Made by a program: the position numbers and the translations under genes. Shown in pieces: positions 55,324 through 64,000 of a stretch of 64,000 bases of DNA (position 1 is the stretch's first letter; each line of letters opens with the position of its first letter). The notes beneath the pieces are model-generated. The model saw nothing but the letters and a program-made list of their open reading frames with translations, was not told the DNA's origin and searched no databases. The stretch is taken from positions 3,621,307 to 3,685,306 of the forward strand of contig CM025851.1 of assembly GCA_003952965.2 (NCBI GenBank), read 5' to 3'. This DNA comes from Morella rubra. Lineage: Eukaryota; Streptophyta; Magnoliopsida; Fagales; Myricaceae.

Positions 55324-57114
55324 TCACCAATAATCCGAACATGAACAAGTTCCATCTTTGAAATGATGGAAGCGATGTCGATCCCTTACTATAATTTCTC
55401 GTTCATATATCGAAGAAATAAGCTTGGTACTCACATGGCAATCATGACAAACTCGAAGATTTTTAATGATTCGGATAGGGGCACTCGAATGAGATGCAAT
55501 GAGAGCAAAAGCTATTGCTAGCCTCTCGCTATGGTAAGAGAGGGCATCTTCCTTTTCTTCCTCTTCAATGTCGAATAGCACTTCTCTTGTTCTTGGCTTG
55601 TGACCATATTCTGACAATCTTTTGTTCATCTCTTCTAGCTTCAAGTAAACCTCTTTTAAATGTGGGTGTGTTTTGTCTCCCATGAGGAACTCGTGCATTG
55701 CACCGCCAATCTCGACCAAGCTACTTCCAGGCACTTTGACGATACCTTGATCCTTCATCAGCTTTCTAACTCTATTGACATCATCCCATCTATCTACACT
55801 GGCATAAATATTTGACAAAAGCACATAGTTCCCGCTAGTTTCTGGTTCCAGTTTTATCAAGTTTTTCAGGGCAACTTCCCCTATCTCCAAATTTCCGTGA
55901 ACCTTTGCTGCCCCAAGTAAAGACCTCCACAAAATAGCATTTGGTTTCATGGGCATGGTCCGAACCCTTTCCTCAGCGTCCTTTAGCCTCCCGGCTCGTC
56001 CTAGAAGGTCCACTAGGCACCCATAATGCTCAAGTTTTGGCTCCATCCCATAAACCTCCTTTATAGACTCGAAAACCCTGCAGCCCTTCTCTACCAAACC
56101 TACATGTGAGCAAGCACACAAGGTTACCATAAACGTTACATCATCCGGAGCTAATCCCTCAAGTTTCATTTTCTCATAAAGGTCAAGTGCCCGACGCCCA
56201 TAACCATGAATTGCAAGTCCACCGATTATCGCATTGTAACACAATGTGTCCCTTGCATGCAATTGATCAAACAACTGGCAAGCTAAATCCAGACACCCAC
56301 ATTTTGCATACATATCTATTAGTGCAGTTCCCACAAAGCGGTTCAGCTTAAGATTATTCCTCAACACGTAAGTGTGGGCCCATGTACCTTGACTAAGAGC
56401 ACCCAAATTAGTACAAGCACTAACTAAAGCAACTATGCTAACTTCATTAGGCCTGATTGACGAATTTTGCATCTCGGTGAACAACCACAAAGCCTCTAAG
56501 GACAAACTAGCAGCCCAACCACTGATGCTACCGCTGCCAGAACAAGAACTATGCGCATATGCAGCTAAAATAGAGTTCCAAGTGGCCAAATCCGGTTCCG
56601 CAATTTGATTGAACAAATACCTAGACACACTGACTTTGCCGCACTTGGCATAGAAATTGATCAATGAGGCTTGGACAAAGTGGTCATATGGGGGTCCAAG
56701 GAATTTCAAGACATGGGTGTGGAGAGCTGGACCGTGGTGGAACCAGGGGTCAGACCCACATGCTTTAAAGAGAGAAGGGAAGGTGAAGCAATTGGGTCTG
56801 AGGGTCTTGTGGGAGAGCACGCGGTTATAGATTGAGAAGGCTATGTGGGTGAGGTGGTTGTGATTGGAGGTGAGTGAGGAAATGAGAGTGTTGAAGAGGA
56901 AGATTGTTGGGTTTCGGATTTGGTTGAAGACTGAGAGTGAATAAGAAACGGCAAGGGTGGAGGATACTAGGAGAAGTTTGCTGAGAGGGAAAGTGTGGAG
57001 GGCGAGACCGGTTGTGAGCATATGAGCATGAACTTGCTTCAGGGTGTCCAGGGTCTGGCATTTTTCTAAGAGTTGGAGAGTTGGGTGGTCGAAAATAGGG
57101 TTTTGGGACTTCAT
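55324..57114 (-). CDS. PLS-class pentatricopeptide repeat protein with E and DYW domains
   Basis: Predicted organellar RNA-binding protein. DYW-class PPRs direct C-to-U editing. I start at Met84 of the longer ORF (57114, MKSQNPIFDHPTLQLLEKCQ), giving 596 aa without introns, because related proteins begin there. The in-frame extension to 57363 has no targeting character. After an N-terminal KQVHAHMLTTGL segment come P, L and S repeats (for example TFPSLFKACGSD, ATWNSILAAYAHSS, LIDMYAKCGCLDLACQLFDQ, CYNAIIGGLAIHGYGRRALDLY, HYGCLVDLLGRAGRLKDAEE), then E motifs (SGNYVLLSNIYASVDRWDDV). The DYW deaminase has a zinc-type HSE (His528) and CHDC (556 and 559), ending CSCSDYW. The active site looks intact. 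From memory it resembles Arabidopsis At5g43790, which I recall as shorter and without DYW; this is not verified. Confidence 0.92.
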   Translation of the reverse strand: MKSQNPIFDHPTLQLLEKCQTLDTLKQVHAHMLTTGLALHTFPLSKLLLVSSTLAVSYSLSVFNQIRNPTIFLFNTLISSLTSNHNHLTHIAFSIYNRVLSHKTLRPNCFTFPSLFKACGSDPWFHHGPALHTHVLKFLGPPYDHFVQASLINFYAKCGKVSVSRYLFNQIAEPDLATWNSILAAYAHSSCSGSGSISGWAASLSLEALWLFTEMQNSSIRPNEVSIVALVSACTNLGALSQGTWAHTYVLRNNLKLNRFVGTALIDMYAKCGCLDLACQLFDQLHARDTLCYNAIIGGLAIHGYGRRALDLYEKMKLEGLAPDDVTFMVTLCACSHVGLVEKGCRVFESIKEVYGMEPKLEHYGCLVDLLGRAGRLKDAEERVRTMPMKPNAILWRSLLGAAKVHGNLEIGEVALKNLIKLEPETSGNYVLLSNIYASVDRWDDVNRVRKLMKDQGIVKVPGSSLVEIGGAMHEFLMGDKTHPHLKEVYLKLEEMNKRLSEYGHKPRTREVLFDIEEEEKEDALSYHSERLAIAFALIASHSSAPIRIIKNLRVCHDCHVSTKLISSIYEREIIVRDRHRFHHFKDGTCSCSDYW

Positions 57115-58835
57115 GGAACCAAAAATTTGGTCGGACGCGTCATTTATATGGTCGTATAGAGGGAGAGCAAAACTACCTACTACGGTTTCTACGGCGACAA
57201 TGGTCGTCCCGCCTAGAGCTTTCGATAACGAAATACATTCAATTGGGCCAACTGGGCTCCAGAGCCCTCCTACCAAAACTCCATTATCTGCTCTATTCGT
57301 TGGGCCTCTGAAGTCCTTCGCCTTCTTAATATAATAAACTCCTTCGTGGTGGGCCGAGTTCATAGAAGATCATAAGATCTTTCCTCACCAAACTTATCAG
57401 GTGATCATTTCTCAGCCCCGCAGAGAAAGAAAAAGAACAATATTTGCTCAAAAACTCTTTGAAGTTGGTAAGGAACTGAAGTGTTGAGGTTCCTAAAGGA
57501 ATCCAAGCATTGTGGGTTCCATGGGGACTTAAAGAGGTGATTCTTCTTGGGTATAAAAAAAAAAACTTAAAAACTAGATTTGGAAGGCAGAATACACGTA
57601 CCATTTTTTCTTCTTGTTTGTAAAAGGGGAGTGGAGAAATTAAAAAAAGAAAAAGAAAAAAGAGAGATGGTTGGCTGAGTATCAAAAGGGCTTGATTGTC
57701 CTAATTAGAGGTTTTTTAGTTGAATGAGTACATACGAAAGTGGAGGGTAGTCAAAGTACATATTTTACAGCCAAAAGCTGCGTAAACAAAAGAGTTTCTT
57801 CAGAGGATACTGTTTAGCACACAAATGCATAGTAGCAGTCAAAGAAAGCAAAAGGATAATGTTTGGTCACACAGTCTTGTTCACATCACGTAGCACAGAG
57901 CCCCATTGGTCCCAACACCACCCACAAACTTTTTGTCATCTCCAATGATAAAGCGAAAAAAAAAGCAAATCGCTTTCGACTTCAATTCCTTTCTCTCTCT
58001 CTTTTTTCTTTTGTTTTGTTTTGACGAAAATGATGTTTGCAAGTCTTTAACCTCCATGATTGAGAGCTTATAACCTATAGGCAAAAGCATTTTCCCTCCC
58101 TCCTCTCCCACAACAATATACCAAGATTTCGCTTTCAGAATTTTAGGAAGTGTTTTTTTTTTTTTTTTTTTCCCTTTCTTTCTAATGGGGAATTCGGTCA
58201 AGACTCGAAAAGTTTAAAATTACCCGAGATATTCCGAGCGTGCGTGAGAGAGGAGGTACAGACTAACTAGCCCATCTCACTGTACGGAAGTGGGGATTTC
58301 ATGGGCCCCCACAGACATGTTGATCAGCCCATAGACTCTGGATCTCCGGTGGGGACCAATAAGACACCTAGAAGACAAAACGTCTTTTTCTTCCTCTCTT
58401 TTTTTTTTAAATAAAAAATAAAATTGTCTGGAAAATGTTGGACGGAAATGCCCTCGTAGGTGCTTTTTGACAGAAAAGTAACGGTTGGTGGGATGATGAT
58501 TAAAGGAGGAGACGTGAAAGTACTTTGGCGTTGTTTTGAGTACTGACCGGTTTGCTTTTAGGTCGGCTAATGAAACTTTTTTTGGGGTGCCTTTCGATGC
58601 CTCCTACACACACATATATGTATTTGCGTTTTCTCATCGTCGGAGACCAAAACCTATAAAAGATTAAAATGACATCCACATCTGAAAATGAAAAAAGGAC
58701 AAGAATTCTCGAGGCTCTTAGATTAGAACGAATATTCGGGGAAAAGACATGCAGCGAATTCCCTTAGTCCTATCCCATCTAGATGACATGTTGTCATCAA
58801 CCTTCTCCAATTTCTATATATTTTTCTAAATTTAA
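57115..58835. other. PPR gene upstream region and intergenic DNA
   Basis: 57115-57363 is an in-frame open extension of the PPR reading frame, more likely 5' UTR or promoter than protein. The rest contains homopolymer runs (poly-T near 58147-58170) and lysine-rich ORF shadows such as 57881-58201 (minus). No gene is supported. Confidence 0.45.
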
Positions 58836-59231
58836 GGAAAAATTATATTTTTCATCTATGAATTACTATATATTTTACACTTTACACCTAAACTATTAAT
58901 TTTAACACATTATATATTTTAACTATCAATTTTTGACACTTTATACCATTTTATTAAATTTTTAGACTAAAATAATGATAATGTCTTTGACCTATTTTTC
59001 ATATATAGAAGATAATGTTGTCAATTCATTAATTTCTCAAGGGTATTATTGTCAAATGGAGAGTGCAAAATATTTAATATTAGTAGTTGGAGGTGTAATG
59101 TGTCAAAATGGGTAATTTAGGGTGCAAAGTGTCTAACATTGTAGTTTGAGTGTGCAATGTCTTAAAGATGGTAATTTGGGTGCAATGTGTCACTACCCCG
59201 ATAATTTGTGGGTGAAGAATGTATTTTTTCC
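58836..59231. mobile_element. MULE-type MITE with a perfect 9-bp target-site duplication (element 3)
   Basis: TAAATTTAA occurs at 58827-58835 and 59232-59240, identical. The 396-bp insert begins GGAAAAATTATATTTTTC and ends with the inverse, GAATGTATTTTTTCC. The arms carry the same kind of text as the elements at 26429 and 27207 (ACACTTTACACC, GTGCAAAGTGTC). No coding capacity. Confidence 0.88.
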
Positions 59232-60560
59232 TAAATTTAATCACCAATTTAGTTAGACTTTGTACCCTCGTCCTTTATATCCGTAACATTAAACCCATCA
59301 ACTTTTTAATTCATCTATTTGTACCCTCTCCTTAAATTGACAATTAAAACTAACCAAAAGTTTTACCGCAACCATGTAGAAAGTGTCATTTATGCTTTTG
59401 TTGACTAATTGAAGACATAAATATTTTTTATTATTATTTTATGTTAGTTTTGACAGTCAATTAGTGCAAATCGATAAAATTAAAAAAATTAATAAACTTA
59501 ATATTATGGAAAAAAAAAAAAAAAAAGACGTGTGTGCAAAGTTTCACTGCCTAAAACTTTTAGGAGGTGAAAATTTGTACTTTCCTTGCAAAAATCTTTG
59601 GATTGCAACTTGCAAGTTCCCAATGCTTGCTTATGTGCACTACATTAGTAAAATATGTAGACTAATTTGAGGTAAGCAAATTTAAAACCATCATTCTCCC
59701 TTACTCTCCTCTATTGGTTGGACTCCACGTGGGTTTTGGGAATGCTGGATACACGCGGCCCGGCACCCTTGGGACACCAGATTTAGATCTGCAAACATGG
59801 AGAGCTGAAGGGTTATGCAATGACATTGGACTTTTCCACACAAGGAGCGACACTGGTTTGTAGCAGCACCTCAGATTTCTCGAAATGTTTGAAGGGAAAA
59901 CTGACGCCACCAAACGCCAAAGATTTTTCCTCCTTTGGCAGTTTTCCATTTCAGTCTCTTTTCCTAAGGAGTAAGGAATCCAAAGACACCCAAAAATAAA
60001 CGAAGACCAACAGCTTTATTATGACGTGACTTCAAGAGCCGAGCGAAGATTTCCAATGTGCATGTAAGGCTATGAGATTCATTACCTTAATGTTTATAAT
60101 AGTCTAAATCTTCGGAAGATGAGACCAAGTAATGCATAAGAAATAACAATGTAATGACTAAAAAAGTACCTGTTCTAATAGGAGAGTGATGGCCCCAATG
60201 ATCTCGAGAAAAAGTATGAAAAGTCATATGAAAAGTCACAAATCCTCGATCGAAACTCCCGCTCCCAATGCTTGTTGTATTCTCGTCATGTTGTAGTGAT
60301 GATCTAGCTGTTCTTAATTTGATAGTTATAGTTCAATTCAAACATTTTACAATAAGTTAGAGCCTTTATAATTACGCCCAAATGTAGTTAATAATCACGC
60401 CAGCTGGTTGCCTCCTTTAACCTTTTTTGCTTATAAGAAAAACTAAAAGAAGAGCACATATTCTACGTGGTATTATATTTGAAGAAGTGTGGTTGATCCT
60501 TGATACAAACTCATACCTCATTTGTTATATATCTTATCATAAATGAATTGAGCAAATCCA

Positions 60561-60582
60561 ATATATATATATATATATATAA
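60561..60582. repeat. TA microsatellite
   Basis: About eleven TA units in AT-rich intergenic DNA. A similar run lies at 61176-61197. Confidence 0.9.
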
Positions 60583-61175
60583 TTAGCTCTAACACGTACT
60601 TTTAAGTACCTTAATTATTTGAACATGGGTCAAACTCAGGTAACCACTATGTACTAAGCCATTTGTATATGTTCTTTTAATGAATGCCTAAAACGGTAAC
60701 TATTGGTCCATTGTGAAAGTGGGTGATTGCGGCTAATTGTATATATGGAAGAGTTCAAAGCAATTCGCAACTCTAGAGTCTAGTGTTTCAACCTACGCGT
60801 AGCCATGAGTGGTTTCATTGTGGGCATATCACGTTGTGGCCGAGTACCGATTCTTGTTTGGACAATAATTAATAAATAGGAGTACTGTTTGCCATCTTGC
60901 GAGTCCACATAGACCACCAACACTTTAGAATATAATTATTATATAAGAATGTGAATTGGGTCCATAATAATAAGCAACAAAACAAACTCAAAGATGAACA
61001 TAGGGCCAGGCGCAAGAGATGAATATTGACTCGAAAGAATACCAATATATATAATAAGTCAGTGGATATATATGGAGTTGCACGCGTGCGCTGGCCGACA
61101 ATATTCAATTAATAACTTCAATATACATATAAAAACATAATCTTAACAGGATCGAAAACCACGAATGTTCGGCAT

Positions 61176-61197
61176 GATATATATATATATATATATC
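61176..61197. repeat. TA microsatellite
   Basis: About ten TA units, intergenic. Confidence 0.9.
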
Positions 61198-61882
61198 CTT
61201 GTGTTATCATAGCTCGGTTTTTCTTTTTATTTATTTATTTATTAATATTTAAATTTTGCGATATGGCATTTTTGTTTTAAATATTGGGTTATTCTATTTT
61301 TTGTTTTCAATATTGGTTTAACCATGACCTATTTGCATGACTACCAATTCGATAACTATTTCTTATTAGTTTCTTTGCCTGCATATCCCAATGGCCAGTT
61401 GCTCTAACGTACGGCTTATGGAAGCTATGTGAAGCTATAGTGTTCTTTTAGCCCCCGGCCCCGGCCAACAAAAAACAGAAGAGAACTATACATGCATCAA
61501 ATATGACATAGCACATGACAGAGTTTGTGCCATGTGATTTGGTGAATGAACCGCGCGTGTGTTTCAAAATATAGTTTGTCAAATATATGGTATGGTTTAT
61601 AAGTTTCACCCATGTTTATCGGATGGGAAATATTCCATGCAAATTTTACTTTGGAAGTGCTAGCTAATAAATAATTCACAAATGAGAGGTAGTTGCTGTC
61701 ATGATAGGTAAGAGTCCAAGATCTTTTCTTCGTTTAAAGTATACTCTTTGAATCTTACCATCAATGGCGCTCACATGAAGGGTGTTGTAAGCACATAGGT
61801 CTGCATGTGTGGCTGTGTTCCTCCATAACTCAATTCGCACTTTCAAAGGTGCTCAGGGTGCTTGTATTATATCAGTTTATGG

Positions 61883-61907
61883 CCTCTCTCTCTCTCTCTC
61901 TCTCTCT
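61883..61907. repeat. CT microsatellite
   Basis: About twelve CT units. Plant leaders often have such runs, but no gene follows that I can support. Confidence 0.85.
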
Positions 61908-63903
61908 ATCTGATCTCAGAGAGGAAGCACAATGTCCACAACAAAGCACCCAACATTGAGATGGGTGGAATCATAGGCAGCAATATTGTAGCAGTGCAAA
62001 ATGTGCCATGTTGGGGTGTGTTAAATTTTGTGGAGATTGGACCCCACAACACGTATTCTTCTCGCTTGGGAAACTCCCCCCAACGCCACCATCACCACCA
62101 CCTCAAATATCCCTCTTCCTTGTCCACAACCAAAACATAGTGAACATATCTTTACTTGACCCAAAACAAAACAAAACTTGCCCATCTGCTATATGCTAAG
62201 TTGTCCCTCATCTACTATTTTCTTTTGGTGATCGAAAGTGCAAAAATCCAAACAAACTTCGGCCACATCAAAACTGGCCCATGCCTTCCCCACAAACCCA
62301 TTTCCCCATTTCTTCCTTGTTTGTTTGTTGGAGTAATGATATGGTGCATTAATTGCATCATGGAGATTTTGGATGCATGCCTTCAGAACCGTCCAACAAG
62401 TCAACAACAACGTACATGGTCATTTATGTTGTTCTTTGGACCATGTTTCTCACATCACAAAAGATCTTCTGTCGATGATCCTAATCTATTTCTTGCCCTA
62501 CAGTCCGTGGACTTGAAAATCGAAAGTGGTCCTGTCCTTTCGTCTTCAATGACCTCAAGCTAGCACTGCGTTTTCCCTTTTTGTCAAAGATATATAGTCA
62601 CTCCTTGGTCACTTAAACCTGGTAACTCCATGAAAAATAGATTTATGGTTCATTTTTCTTTAGCAAAGTAAAGACAGGATCTCTTGCGCAGCATTTACAT
62701 GATATGTAGCCGTGGATTTATTTTTTGTTTTTTTAATGTAATCAGAGAAAATCCACTCCGTATACACATCACAACTTTTTCGATCACACATGACTAATCC
62801 AACTGCCATCAAGTTTTGTAAGATGGTAGCTGCATTATGATTTAAAATACCAAAGCCCCTCAAAGCTCTCTGAACATGGTCAACAAGCAATAATTCCTGA
62901 TGCTCCAGCAGCTCCACCATTGACAACCATCCAAAATAAAATGAGTGGGATCTCATAAAGTCCAGTTGATATCCAAACATGAAGATGTCTGTTATGGGAC
63001 CCATTTCGCTTGAAGTCTAGGTTGTCATCATAGACAATCACTACCTCTTTTCCTCCCCCTCTGCTTTTGCTTCCTATAATTAAACCCTCATGCTCCATGC
63101 CCCAGGGACGAACATAATATACTCACCACATACCCGGATCGTGGTCCTAATCCATTTCAACCCGCTGATCCTTTAGTGTATAAGAATCTTCAGCATTTGT
63201 TGGGATCATTTTGCAACAGGACTCATAGAATCTAGTCACTTCGAATGGAATTCCATATTTTCTCATCTCAATATCTTTATCTGCAATATATTCTTTGTAG
63301 TCTATGTTGGCACAATTAAGAAGGAAACTACTGGATCTGGTGGGCCGAGGTTGTCGAACAGCTTAATATGGTAGACCTAATTGTACTAGATCAAGACAAA
63401 GGGTCCAAAAAGCAGATAAAGCCACACGAGGAAAGTGGACCCCAAGACTTATCCCCTTTCAATCGACCGTTAAAGGCTTTAACAAAGCCACCAAAAAAAA
63501 ATAAAGGAAAAGAAAGGGGAGAGTTTGAGCCATTACATAATACCCTACATAGGGAACAGAGAGAGAGGGGGAGAGAGGGGGGAAATGGACAAGTCTGCAA
63601 GGGAGGCTGAGAGGGAGACTGCAAGTTCGAATTATTCTTCTTCCGTGTATGATTGCTTTTATAATCCTCAGTAGCTCTTTTGGACTCATATTCACCACTT
63701 TCCTCTCTCTCTGTCTCTCTCTATCTTTTCTAAGCATATAAATATGGTAATGGTACGTCCCCGAGGCTGCGCGGCCAGTCCAGAACGGAAACACAGAGAG
63801 TGAAAGAGAGAGAGGGTAATTTTAAAAGCAGGGGGGGGGGGCAGGGTCCTCACAAGCCTTTTACACGTGATAAAGAAAACCACCAAAAGCGCTTGCATGC
63901 GTG

Positions 63904-63962
63904 TATAAAGATTCATTTATCATCATCAGCATCATCTGGCTCTCTCTCTCTCTCACTCTCTT
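63904..63962 (+). promoter_or_regulatory. Promoter-like end of window: TATA box and CT-rich leader of a gene beyond the right edge
   Basis: TATAAAG at 63904-63910 is followed about 32 bp later by a CT-rich run (63938-63962) and open sequence to the window end. The order TATA, then CT leader, matches that before VTE3 and CML8 and suggests a plus-strand gene starting just outside. No coding part is visible. Confidence 0.4.
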
Positions 63963-64000
63963 TGATATCTGAATCCTCCACCAAAACCCATCTTTTATAT

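Larger units (their letters stand above)
59241..63900. other. Intergenic region without a supportable gene
   Basis: About 4.7 kb. 59270-59460 has weak inverted symmetry and may be another degraded element. Microsatellites are listed separately. ORFs at 59701-59949 (minus), 62156-62563 (plus) and 62660-63098 (minus) lack motifs, and I could not match them to a family. I looked by eye for common conserved plant miRNAs (156, 160, 164, 166, 167, 172, 396 and others) and saw none. Confidence 0.4.

Noticed and set aside
57115-57363. In-frame extension as part of the PPR protein
   Set aside because: It has no transit-peptide character, and related PPR proteins start at the downstream MKSQ-type Met. 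It is kept as probable 5' UTR.
62660-63098. Minus-strand ORFs of 114 and 72 codons as a small gene
   Set aside because: No recognisable motif, two overlapping frames, and AT-rich non-coding surroundings.

Overview
This window is nuclear DNA of a flowering plant, most likely a woody eudicot. The genes carry GT-AG introns and encode plant-specific or plastid proteins. The intergenic DNA is AT-rich and full of small TIR elements and retroelement insertions. I cannot name the species.

Layout, left to right. (1) 0.4-2.7 kb, + strand: VTE3, the plastid methyltransferase of tocopherol and plastoquinone synthesis, 3 exons, about 340 aa. Its 3' flank was duplicated in tandem and has since diverged. 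(2) 8.0-9.5 kb, +: a four-EF-hand calmodulin-like gene of the CML8 type, 4 exons. (3) 9.9-12.1 kb: two retroelement insertions bounded by 16-bp target-site duplications. (4) 12.5-17.5 kb, -: an acidic, low-complexity protein gene with an N-myristoylation-type start (MGN), two homologous 210-nt exons in tandem and a Cys cluster at the C-terminus. A 1.9-kb tandem repeat cuts through it and looks like an assembly artefact. (5) 21-47 kb, +: a cluster of intronless autoinhibited P2B Ca2+-ATPases (ACA12/13 type). It holds two intact genes (21.2-24.3 and 37.7-40.8 kb) and one pseudogene with two in-frame UGA codons and a damaged GDGxND motif (44.2-47.0 kb). It also holds an N-terminal fragment (34.3 kb) and a ghost locus where only promoter and 3' flank remain (31.6 and 33.6 kb). 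Shared promoter, 5' and 3' blocks show how the cluster was built. A TIR element of about 1.1 kb and a fragment of the neighbouring APS gene mark one breakpoint. (6) 48.4-51.5 kb, -: plastid ATP sulfurylase, 5 exons, 465 aa, with a recognisable miR395 target site in exon 1. (7) 55.3-57.1 kb, -: a PLS-class PPR protein with an intact DYW deaminase domain. (8) 57.4-64 kb: no gene I can support; a MULE-type MITE with a perfect 9-bp TSD, microsatellites, and a promoter-like end probably serving a gene beyond the right edge.

Functional themes are calcium handling (the CML and the calmodulin-regulated Ca2+ pumps), sulfate activation and plastid lipid-soluble antioxidants. The genes are not an operon; the only real cluster is the Ca2+-ATPase array. 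I saw no tRNA, rRNA or CRISPR. Exon borders were set by hand from splice consensus, reading-frame continuity and known family proteins, and total coding lengths were checked for divisibility by three. No database search was run.
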